From Isoetes taiwanensis (lineage: Eukaryota > Streptophyta > Lycopodiopsida > Isoetales > Isoetaceae), in the NCBI GenBank assembly GCA_021234155.1, contig JAJEKV010000131.1:1078380-1142379 (forward strand): 64,000 nt of DNA, read 5' to 3'. How positions within the stretch are numbered: position 1 is the stretch's first letter; the number at the start of each line of letters is the position of its first letter. The translations under genes and the position numbers were made by a program. Under the pieces are notes generated by a model. That model had not been told where the DNA came from, searched no databases, and was given only the letters and a program-made list of their open reading frames with translations. Positions 34,541 to 44,765 of the stretch are shown in pieces.

Positions 34541-36000
34541 CCGCGGGTGTTCCATGAAAATGACCACCACCCAGCCCTTCATGGGCTTCTCGAACAATAT
34601 CCGGACCTCATGAGGGAGAACACGCCGGGCTGATTGTATCCTTACCCTTTTGTAAAGATGGCCTGCAACCATGGTGTGTAGTCACCACCTCGCGAGAAAT
34701 TGATGGCACGGATTGTCGCTATCGAGAGAGAGCGCGGGCGCCCTCGCGGGAAGAGCTCGTGAGGAGATACCGCTGAAAGTCATGAAACCAATGAGGTGTT
34801 GCCGCGACCGTAAAGAGTTGAGCTGCCGAAAGGCGCCCGAGACTCAAAGGGAGGGATCATCCGTGTGATGCGGAAAGATAATCCGACAACATGAGATTTG
34901 CCTCTGCCTTGTGAACAATTTCAAAAGGTGCAAATTTTGCATGAGGACCCAACGAGCAATGCGCCCGGGGGCTGGATTTGTTGATCAAGTAAAGAAGTGC
35001 CCGTGGTCAACAAAGAATTTGATTTGATCGCCCAAAAGATAGTGACGGAAGCGTTGGGCCAGAAAAATTAAACCCAAGGCTTCTCGCCTGCGGGCGTGAA
35101 AGTTCGCGTTTCAGCGTAATTGAGTTCCTACCGGGCGAAGCGTTTGGTTTGTCGCAGCGCATCATATTCTTGAGAAAGAACAGCTCCAAATAGCAAAGGC
35201 CGAGACATCGACATGGACATGAAAGGGCTTGTCCCATTGAGGAGGAACAAGAACCGGCCTCGAAAAGCCAAGAGCTTCAACTGTTGAAAGCAAGATCCTT
35301 TTGGGAATTCCAAGCCCGTGGGATTCATCACCCGTGAGTTTATGAATGGGATGCAATGGTCGAAGAGTCCGGGGAATGAAGGTGGAGTAATAATTGACCT
35401 TACCCAAGAAAGAGCGTTTCCTTTTATATTGGCCAGGTGCTTGAGCCTTGAGCACACAAAATTGATTTTGGCGTGATCCGTGGTGATACCTGCTTTCGAC
35501 CACATGTCCCAAATGCACACCCTCAAGTGACGCAAAAGGTGCATTTCTGGATTGAGACTAATGCCTACTCATCACATTTCTAAAAGACAAAGTTCCAATT
35601 TATCCAAATGGTCAGCCATGGAACTCAGGGCGAGAAGTCATCTTGAAAAATTTGCAAGAAGGGATTTTCCTTCATAAAATCATGAAAACCGAGAGCATGA
35701 TACGCTGAAACGGGATGGAGAGTTTGATAATCCAAAAGGAACCACCTTGTGGCAAAAAAGTGACTTTTACCTGGTGGTGAAGGTAGTCTTGAGTTGATCG
35801 CCTTCTTTGATTGAGATCTGACAGCCGAAAAACCATCCATGAAGGAGTACATCTCATGTCCAAAGAACCTCTTCCGCAACCCCGTGCCGCGGAAGGGAAG
35901 GGGGAAAATGATCACGCTCGTGGCCTGATTGAGTTTTCGTAGTCCACACAAACGCGATCTTACCATTGTGTTTGAGTGCAATGACCATGGGGCTCACCCA
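34541..36000 (-). pseudogene. Reverse transcriptase and RNase H, broken
   Basis: KLNQAT and DHFPLPF near 35890-35940, YSFMDGFS near 35840, then IFQDDFS near 35640 in place of the usual Y-x-D-D box. CTFCVT and GVHLGHVV follow near 35520-35550, SFLGKVNYYSTFIP near 35400 and FHVHVD-SAFAI near 35200, the start of RNase H. The frame changes several times. The FQDD form may be a real change or an error. Confidence 0.8.
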
Positions 36001-36939
36001 CTGAGAATGTTTGACCTCATAGATCAAAACCCTGTGAGCGAGTTTGTCAATTTCGCCTTGACGCGATCCCGCAATTGGGGGTTGAGCCAGATCGCCATTG
36101 CTAGATCGGCGTGCATCGAACTTGGTAGGAATGGTGAGTTTCCCAAGGTTTTGTTGATCCCAAGATCTCAGAGCTCGGTGAAAAATGTGTTTGAACTTTT
36201 GAAAAGCGACGGCCTCAGTACGATAGGGTGTGGGAAGATTGGCAAAGAATCCGGACAGGCTGATTGTTGCCTACGCCCACAATCCTACGTCAGAGTCCGA
36301 ATATGGGGATAACTTCCATGTCCCGACAATATGAGCAGGAGGTTGAAGCATAACAGATGCTCGTCAAGGCAGAAAAAGAGAGGTTGCCGAAGCTCTCGCT
36401 GCAGGTTGCTTCATGACGTACTTCCACGTGAGCCGCCAGGAGGTTCAAATACCTGAAAAGTGATCAACACGCTGGATTCGCCATTGCAAGGAGCCGTAAG
36501 GGTCAAGCAAAGCAGCCACAAAGTCCCCCGACAAGAGTCATTTCTCCCAAGGATCGATACTCTGGTAGGATGACGAGGCACGGCAGTGGAGCCCGAACTT
36601 GATAAATATTCGGCGTCCTCGTGAGTCGGTGTTGAGAGAGGGGTTCAAAGATTGCCGACGGAAATGATTTTGCCCGCTTCAAGTCCATGGTGGCATTGAG
36701 GTGACCATCGCGATGACTAACATCCGCGGCTCCAATGAATGCTCTTGGCCTGGCGGGAGGAAGGTCTCGCCGACCAACATTTCATAATCACCGGATCTTC
36801 CAGCCTTCCAAACACCAAATTCCAAGGGGAATCTGAGATCACCTATGTTGATGTGAAGAAGAGGCGTTGACGCTTTGAGGTTCGCCGATATGGCCATTGG
36901 CCAATTTGATGTCATATGGGGCACCTATAGAGTTGTTTG

Positions 36940-37498
36940 ATGCCATTAGAGGAAATTTGAGATCTCATTTCATCCCCATAAGAATCCTCCAATGGAATGG
37001 CTACCCACTATTAACACGCAATTAATGCGTTACTTTCAACTTCATTGTTGTTTTTTTCCCATAACTTTTTGATCCACTTGTCAAAATGTTATGTGTTCGC
37101 GTTTGTTGCATTAGATGAATGAAAAGATCTTTCCAATGATATATGGTTATGATGTATTTCAATATGGTCATATCGTTAACCTTAAAAAATATGATTTTTT
37201 GCTTATTTCATATATATTTATATCGTAAAAAGATGTATGAATGGGTTATCACTAGATAGATCTTGTGAAGACGAACCCATTGCTACAAAAGTTTTTGAAT
37301 CGAGTTCTCGGATCAAAAGTTATAATGAAAAAATGATACTACGTGGTTAGTTGCAACTCCATTAATTACGAGCTGCCACATAATAATACGAATGAGATAT
37401 AACGGAGCTCTTCTTTATTGGACAAGCAAAAAGCCGACATGGCATTTTAAGCATCCCTTAATGGGACAAATGTGATCTCATTTTTCCTCTAATGCCAT
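36940..37498. mobile_element. MITE inserted in the retroelement
   Basis: 559 bp with terminal inverted repeats of about 40 bp starting ATGCCATTAGAGGAAA on the left and its near-complement at the right end (CCTCTAATGCCAT). A perfect 7-bp direct repeat TTGTTTG flanks it at 36933-36939 and 37499-37505. It encodes nothing. A length of 7 is unusual, so an 8-bp hAT-type duplication with one mutation is an alternative. It lies just beyond the protease active-site motif. Confidence 0.85.
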
Positions 37499-37505
37499 TT
37501 GTTTG

Positions 37506-37910
37506 CGGAGTTTATCCGCATGAGATTGACCGCTACCTCCATCAATTTGAACATGATTGACTTGTTGATTGCCCACCGTGGTATGGACCGTGGAGTAGAG
37601 GTAGCAACAGCCCCAATCAAAAACAAATGGGAGTGGTAATCGGTCCTTGAGAGCAGGACGAAGTTTCAAAATTGCAGCCAAGCTTAAAGGAATTTTTGAT
37701 TTTGGCTAGTCCTCTTGGAGTTCCGAGGCACATGAGAAAAAGGATCGGCTGGATCCACAAAAGAGGAGTCTCGTGGTAAGGAAGCAAAGAACTTTTTGAG
37801 TAGGTCAACCTCCGCAAATGATATTGGGATATGTCCGAGAGCGTGGAGGTTGAGACGGAAGGTGCGCCTTGTCGTTGTTGAGCTCTCGTGGTGGCATGGA
37901 CATTAGCCAA
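37506..37910 (-). pseudogene. Aspartic protease, broken
   Basis: QIDGGSG at 37526-37546 (minus) is the D-G-G-S active-site form found in Tat/Athila proteases. Coding sequence continues upstream on the minus strand in fragments. The MITE cuts the domain right after this motif. Confidence 0.6.
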
Positions 37911-39730
37911 CGCGTAAGGCCTTCAAAGCAGCCTTGCATGAGGTTCAAAATGCTTTGGCGAACTTTAGGCATGACATTCGCATGAGTTTCTCCAAGTCCG
38001 GTGCAAAATGGACCTTTTGTCTTCGCCAAGATGAGGAATGGCGTCGATTGTAAAGGCAGGTTGCGCCATTAGGAATAATGGTTAAGGGACGGACGCCCTG
38101 GTCCGGCATGAAACTAAACCAACCCATTTGATGGTCGGACTAGAGGATTAAGAGCCTGAAAAATTTCTTCCTGTAGTTTGTTGATCCATCCGAGGTTGAT
38201 TGGCGTGAGCTGGTTGATAAGCGTGATTCTTCGCCAGCGAGGTGGCTTCCGGCGAACTGACGCCGCCTTGTTTGCCATTAGCAATCCGGAGTTGGTAAGC
38301 CGTGAGGCGACCGATGTGGTCTGATTGGTGCCAAGAAGCTGCACCTGAACTTGGGGAGTTGAGGACACGCCGTGGTGGTATGACCCCATTTGACAAAGGA
38401 TAACACCGAAGCCAAGGATCAAAAGGAGAACGTGTGTTGGGTCCCCGTTGTTGCTCCCTGCTTGCGATAGAGTTGATTGGGTTGCGCTCGGCAGTGGTGG
38501 CTGCCGATATGGCGTTGGTGCTGGTGGGTGTTGTTTGCACTTCTGATAAACCATCTTGTTGGGCGGAAAGGTGTAGGATGAGGCGAGTGCATTCTTCCGC
38601 GGGCATGATTGCACATGTTAAAAATAAGTTTAAATGAGGCCCATTGGTGGAGTTGCACTCATTCGCCAAGTGGCCTTGATATTTGCGATATGGCACCAGA
38701 TCCGACTGCGGGCCAGGATTGGCGCGGTTGAGGTTGAACAAACCATCAGGGGAACCGCGACGGAGTGGAATGAAAGGGAGTTCCCGCAAGAGCCACACCA
38801 CGGAGGAAAACATTGATCGAGTGATTGACAAGATCGATAGCCTGCTCCAAAGTCTTCGTAGGTGTATTCGGTCATGAGTCCGATAGGCTGGAGGAAGTCC
38901 TTGGAGAAACCAGACTAAGATCCGCTCTCGTGGGGTACTCCCTTGAGTTTGCCGAAAGTGAATGTGAAGACGGTCCGCAAAAATCCCGGAGACTCCGTGG
39001 GCTCTTGTTGAAGGTCATTGAGTTGCTTGAGATGAAGTTGATCATCATCCGTGGTCCCATATTGAGAAAGAAAAGCAGTTTTCATTTCGGACCAATCTTG
39101 TTTCCAAAGTGGCTTTGTTGGACATGAGCCATTGATGAGGGAGCCACGCAATGTGGTGGAAAAGATGTGGAATTTCAGTTGAGGTTGCGCATGACCATTC
39201 GTGACAGCCGAGCCTCAAATTCTTCCATGTGGGCCCGAGCACTTTGGTCTAAAGGTTTGCCTTTTAGGGTTGCCAAAGGTGGGATAAGTCAAGCTTAAGG
39301 GTCTGAAGGTAGAGGTAAAAGTGCCGGGCTGGACGAACATGATAGTGAGGATATTGAGGTGGAGTTTGAGGGGGTATGGTTGCCGGAAAGACCCCACCGG
39401 GGGTGGCCGAGGTGGGGGTACCGGAGGTGCCTGATCATTGGGTTTGAGGTCCGTAAGATTGTAAACAGAAGAAGAGCGGGAAAGGTAGGGAAGGGAAAAC
39501 TCGGGAGGAGCAAAAGAGACATGTGGATATCCCCGCTTCACCCGTGAGGGAGATGATGGTTGTGAAGGCAGAGGCGATGGGCCGTAAGAGTGATGGATGA
39601 AGGCATGTTCGGGGTATGAAAGTAAGATTGAGCAGTGAGCCGATAAGGCTCCGACAGTGATGAGGAGATCCAGGTCGTGGAGCAATGTTTGCACGCTTGA
39701 GGTGGAGAATTTGGACGAGAGACATGACAC
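37911..39730 (-). pseudogene. gag: gag, broken
   Basis: A proline- and serine-rich N-terminal part (PPVPPPRPPP near 39420) is followed by a capsid-like stretch SQYGTTDDDQLHLKQLND near 39040-39090 and a degenerate zinc knuckle YRKYQGHLANEC near 38660-38700, where the first Cys residues are lost. Further frames run to about 37950. Frames change often. Confidence 0.6.
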
Positions 39731-39916
39731 GGTAGGGGTGGGTGGCCCGACCGAGCCCTAGACCTAATGTGGCCTCCTCAATGTCATCAAGCAGATCCAT
39801 ACATGTCAAACAAATTTCCGCCGATGATGGCGCCCAATCGAGACGCCAGTTGGGAAAGAAGAAGTTCTTCTGGCGTGAAGTTTGGACGGACATGGCGGCG
39901 AGAAGAAGGGGAAAAA

Positions 39917-39936
39917 CGAATCCCCGGCAGCGGCGG
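39917..39936 (-). promoter_or_regulatory. Primer-binding site (tRNA-Asp-like)
   Basis: On the minus strand, directly after the 5' LTR, CCGCCGCTGCCGGGGATTCG resembles the tRNA-Asp 3' end complement (TGGCGCCGTTGCCGGGGAT) used by Athila/Tat elements. The first bases do not match exactly. Confidence 0.6.
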
Positions 39937-40530
39937 TGTTTGAGGGTGCGGGTTCGGGGAACTCCTGCAAGACAGCCCTCTGTGAGGACCCTTGATCTAA
40001 CAGGAGAATCCGGGGAGACTATGTCACGCGGGATTTGCAAGAAAAGAACAAGAAGAAGAAAACGGAACGAGGAAAAGAACAATGAGAGGAAAATGATATG
40101 CTTCCTTGATATCACCGATGAACATACATGAGCTCTCGCATGATTGAGAGAAGAAAGAGACAAGACTCAAAACTCATCTAGCCCTCATATGCTAGCTCTA
40201 CTCATATATATAGTACAATGGTGGCCTCTGGCCCAATATAGACACTCGGTGATCTCGCCCGACTCGGAAGGAGGCCTGATTTCAAGAATGTTGGCGGTGC
40301 TCTTGAAATGCCTAGAATCACGCCCACGCCGACATCGCGTCGCGGTGACGGTCATCACTTGTCTGAGCCGCACCTCTTGTTGACGGGACGCTTGAGGGCT
40401 TTGACCGCGTGGTCTTGCTGGTCTTCTGTGAGCCTTTGATGGCTGACCCATGCCTGTCTGTGGATCCTTGAGCTTGACCTGGTCCGTTGTATGCATGAAT
40501 AGTCCTGAACCATGAGGCACAGGACTAACA
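39937..40530 (-). repeat. 5' LTR of the reverse-oriented element
   Basis: 594-bp partner of 28960-29560, followed by the target duplication CTTTT. Confidence 0.9.
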
Positions 40531-40602
40531 CTTTTCACTAAGGTTTTCCTATGATTTCGAGATGTATTCAAATGGATGTACTAATGCTGCACCATTTCTG
40601 AG

Positions 40603-40798
40603 CCATTGATTTTAGCTTTTTTTTTTTCAATGGTCAACAACCAATGGCTCACAACAAAAGCCCTTTTATTGTGCGTGTGGTGCATAATGGGCACATGAAG
40701 GGCCATTGATTTTAGCCTTTTTTTCTAATGGTCAACAACCAATGGCTCACAACAAAAGCCCTCTTTTTGTGTGTGTGGTGCATAATGGGCACATGAAG
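40603..40798. repeat. Tandem duplication, 99-bp period
   Basis: Two close copies of a unit starting GCCATTGATTTTAGC, at 40603 and 40702. Each unit contains CAATGGTCAACAACCAATGG and TGCATAATGGGCACATGAAG, and the first also forms a GAGCCATTG / CAATGGCTC inverted pair. Confidence 0.88.
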
Positions 40799-40799
40799 G

Positions 40800-41514
40800 G
40801 CTTGAAGGGCGCATGTAGTGCGGTTCCCAAGCAACACATTTCTTATTATAACTTTTTGATCCGAGCTCGTTTGAGATGATTTTTATTGCGTTGGAAAGCT
40901 CTCTCCGAGATCTTTTTGATAGTGTATGATATGGATATGTTTGATTAAGTTATCTATGCTAAAACAGCAATTTTTTGGCCGGGTTTGGTAGGCTTTCACA
41001 TCCTACCAGCTGATTAATACAGGATTGCGCTATTGGATATTGTTTTATGGCTCATTCCGAATGAAGCTTGCAAAAAATTACCATGCATTTTTAGATTTTG
41101 AGGCAGTTATTAAGCAAATTCCAAGGCTTCTAGATCCTTGTGCTAACAAGCAAAAAAGTTTCCCACTTTGGTTTCTCGCCACAAGAATCCATGGAGGCCA
41201 AAGGCTGCTGTTAAATTCCAGTTGAAAAATGTTTGTGTATGGGTGTTGCAAACTTTATGACTTTCAGAATAATGGGATCAATCTGCTCTATCTTTATGGT
41301 AACTTTTACTTAAATGTTCTATTTGTTTTATTGTGATCAAATTCAAAAGCTACAGGTGATAAAAGCCTCAAATGAATTCTAGTTTTTTTCTGGTTTGCAT
41401 TCTAAAATTTTTGTCACACCCGGGGGGGGTGACATCCCTAAGCCCCGACATCCCTAAGCCCCGAAGGGGCCAAAAAACTTTTTTTGCAACACAAACCATT
41501 AACATCCCACATAT
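40800..41514. other. No recognisable gene
   Basis: AT-rich. ACTTTTTGATCCGAGCTCG near 40850 resembles a stretch inside the MITE at 37060-37330 and may be a related non-autonomous element. A short tandem CCCTAAGCCCCGA lies near 41432-41464. Confidence 0.4.
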
Positions 41515-42056
41515 AAAAATTAAATCCCCCAACACATAACAACCAACACATAACAACCATTGACATTAACAACCAACACATAACTTCATGACTTTAATTA
41601 ACACAATCATTGGGTCCAACACATTTAAATTAAAATTCCCCTTAAACCCCCTTTGGTTTGGGTGCATATTCACACGGGGGGTGACTCCGGGCGACGAGAG
41701 TTGTTGGATAGGCATATTCACCCCTTATTCCTTAATCTACACCGTACGTAAAGTTCCTCGTTTGTGGGGTATGCAAGTACAAAATTTGCTATACTGTATA
41801 ACAAGATTCGCAAAATACTATAAGATTTCAAGCGGAATACTATATGATGTTGATTTCGTACGTGCAAAATACAATTATGAGGGCTCTCGCTGCCCTAAGT
41901 CACCCCACGTGTGAATATGCACCCAAACCAAAGGGGGTTTAAGGGGGATTTTAATTTAAAGGTGTTGGACCCAATGATTGTGTTAATTAAAGTCATGAAG
42001 TTATGTGTTGGTTGTTAATGTCAATGGTTGTTATGTGTTGGGGGATTTAATTTTTA
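41515..42056. repeat. Large inverted repeat, arms about 160-180 bp
   Basis: The left arm (41515-41684) and right arm (41899-42056) are near-perfect reverse complements around a spacer of about 210 bp. The left arm carries one extra 14-bp tandem copy of AACACATAACAACC. This fits a foldback-type element. No target duplication was found. Confidence 0.88.
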
Positions 42057-42561
42057 AGAAAAATGCCTGGCAAAAAATCTGGAATCCTGATAAGAAACAT
42101 ATTAAGACTTCGAGTTTAAACAAAGGCAAGACATTTACGGCCAAGACATCGTCAATATCAAGGAACTAAAGAATTTAGCTAAAGCTGAAGATCCAGCCCT
42201 GCTATAGATGGGTTTTCATCAGGCTGCCTACAGAAAAAAAAGGGGGAAAGAATCCTAACGTCATACCTGAAGCTCAGCTTTGTCATGCCTACCGGATGGC
42301 TTTAATCTCTCTCACAAAACCAAAGATGCCAGTAAATCTGTAAGAGCCATGATGGTGCCAAAGATTAGAACCCATTGTTTGCTATCTGAAAGAAGCAGTG
42401 AAAATAAAGCTCCCTGCATGCCGAATTTGCATGCAGGTACAATCTGCCACCATTTCGATCCATCTCTTCATTTCGTCAAAGTCCATGCCTCCATATCCGG
42501 AAAGCCGAAACCCCATAAACCATAAACCATACTATGAAAACCTTTCCCGATTTTTGGAAAT
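42057..42561. other. No recognisable gene
   Basis: Short frames only; no motif seen. Confidence 0.4.
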
Positions 42562-42882
42562 GGGTGAAAGCATGCTAGGGTGTACCATTTAAAGTTCTTT
42601 TTAGGGAGTGCAAAACTACCCAGAAAAGTACCCAGCACTGGGTACTGGGAACTTGTATAAATGTCTCAATAAACAGTATGTTTGAGGGTTAATTGATTCA
42701 TTTTAGACTCTAATAATATTGTTATCCTCTAATAGTATAGATTGACATGTTATTGACCTTCAATTCACAGTTTTTGGATTGATTTTAATGGGAAGAAAAA
42801 ATACAAAGTACCAATTTAAAAGTATCCAGTGTAGGTATTTTTGAGGGTTCCAAAAGTGGTACACCGTAGCATGCATTCACCC
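42562..42882. mobile_element. Small inverted-repeat element (MITE-like)
   Basis: 321 bp. It starts GGGTGAAAGCATGCTAGGGT and ends with the near-complement (GTAGCATGCATTCACCC), giving terminal inverted repeats of about 29 bp. AAAT flanks both sides (42558-42561 and 42883-42886). The interior is AT-rich and non-coding. Confidence 0.78.
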
Positions 42883-44147
42883 AAATCTGAAAATTTTTTC
42901 GGCAGTCAAGAGCCCTTTAAACCTTAGGAAACTAACTTAAAAAAAAAATCCAAAAAGTTTTCCTCTAGATCGGAAAAACCAAATTTAAACAAGAGATAAT
43001 CCATTGAAAAAGGCACATACATCTATCAGAATATGTGCAATGGCACGGTCAGGCCTAAGTAAGTAATATGGCATTCTCAATTTTTACCTCAAGCATAGGC
43101 CAAAAAGGAGGAACCAATCCTATAAAGCCATGGCTTCAAGAAGGTGATCTGTACCTTATGAAAGAACCAGACATGATTTACCAATTTGACCAAGGGCGAG
43201 GATAAAGTTGCTCAATGGCAGATGATCAACTTACAACATAAACCCATTTGGCCACTTATCCAACAAAACTTAAGCCTAAGACATGTCTACAGATATGCAA
43301 TACTGCAGTAATTCAGCTTTCAAACATAGTTTTAAGAGTGCACTGTATGTTGAAATGAAAATAAAGCAGATTATCTCAGTTATCTCTCTACCACAACCTC
43401 AAAGATATTATCACTCCACTGCCACAGTTCAGGATGACATTTGTACCTTGCCTAAAGGTGCTTGCCTCTGCTGGAATCCCAAAAAATTTGTTGCAAGCTT
43501 GGCATCTAAACTGTTGTCCCGTGATAATGCATCCTTTTTGATTTTATGGTCGTAAATTGGGCATCCCCTATGCGAACTCATCTGCAATGAAAATGGATAA
43601 GGAAAATTTTAAATACCCTTGACGTTTGAGAAAGGTTATACTTACTTTACCTCATTGCAATCCATTCTGATGATGTCCAAACCCTATAGAAATGAAGAGC
43701 AAACATAAGAGCTAATGGAAGAACAATAGTTCCATGCCATTCCGACAAATAAAAAGCAAAGAATGGTAAACAAAGTGCAAAGTATCACACTCCCTATATT
43801 TGCGCACAAACTAATAGCATTTTCCAAACTAATAATACTTGATTTCATGCTTCAGAAAAAAATCTTGCCCCAACATTTTACATCCTACCTTTTCTGGCCT
43901 TTAAAACTCCTATAGCTCAGATTCAAGGTTGACTGAGGAAGCTTCCGGTTTGATATTTTTGATGGAAAATCCAAGAGAAAGCAGTGGTGTCATTGCAAAA
44001 GCTCGACTGGTTCAACACTGAAGATCTGACGGAGGGAGCTTCCATTTGTATATTTTAGATGGAAAATCTAAGAGGTGATCGATTTAAAATTGGCATTGAA
44101 TGCCCGCAACCAGCGTCCTGCAAGGGGGATCGCGCGCAAGATGAAAG
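42883..44147. other. No recognisable gene
   Basis: AT-rich with short frames. The 90-residue plus frame at 43283 has no motif I can name. Confidence 0.4.
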
Positions 44148-44181
44148 GGAACGCCGCATGCGGCGTTACATGCGGCGTTCC
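44148..44181. repeat. GC-rich palindrome
   Basis: GGAACGCCGCATG and its exact reverse complement CATGCGGCGTTCC flank an 8-base centre; within it AACGCCGCATGCGGCGTT is a perfect 18-bp palindrome. It lies beside the left edge of the chromovirus remnant. Confidence 0.85.
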
Positions 44182-44189
44182 AGGCATGG

Positions 44190-44506
44190 TTCCCAACCCC
44201 ATCCTATTTTAAAAAAGAAGATAAACGTGTATTAATGTAGTGTTGGACCAGCAGACCAATAGAACGATCTAAGGGGTAGGAGGGTCGCACTGCAAAGACT
44301 TACAACATATATTTTGTCATAATTTGTTGCAAGGAGACGAAACGAACCTTTAAATTATAAAATCTTAAAACTTTTTGTGAATATTAAGTGTTAAATTAAG
44401 TAAGGGTTGGGAAATTACCTTACCATAACAAGTTATGAAATAATGGATGTGATCATAATAATTAACTTAAATATTACCTCGAGATAATTGTTAAAAATTG
44501 CATGTA
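44190..44506 (+). mobile_element. Chromovirus remnant, 3' untranslated part (left of LINE)
   Basis: Aligns with 27100-27420 of the intact element (for example TAGTGTTGGACC, then GACTTACAACA). It is interrupted by the LINE at 44507 and resumes at 51491. Confidence 0.7.
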
Positions 44507-44765
44507 GGTGCAAAATATGTACTAGGATCTCGGCGGAGCGAGAAGAGGGGGAGGCGCTCGACTAGGCGCTAACTAGGGTTTCTTGAACCCCAGGTAAGGT
44601 TCTGGCAGATCAACTGCCAGTCACTTCTCTATTCCATCCTCCACTCCAGATTTTGTTCATCCCCATAATCCAACCTCGATCCTCTCAAAAGTCACATCCG
44701 TCATTCGTCTGTCTCTCTTCCCAAAGTTCTTTCTGTCTCCCTCGCAGCCCCCATTAAATCGAAGC

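Larger units (their letters stand above)
28960..40530 (-). mobile_element. Gypsy-type LTR retrotransposon (Tat/Athila-like), reverse orientation
   Basis: LTRs lie at 28960-29560 and 39937-40530, flanked by a perfect 5-bp duplication CTTTT (28955-28959 and 40531-40535). On the minus strand the order is 5' LTR, tRNA-Asp-like primer site, gag with zinc knuckle, protease, reverse transcriptase, RNase H, integrase with GPY module, about 3.9 kb of further sequence with open frames, purine tract, 3' LTR. The primer type and the long region after integrase point to the Tat/Athila branch; I see no chromodomain. A MITE interrupts it at 36940-37498. It lies 30 bp from the chromovirus 3' LTR. Confidence 0.88.
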
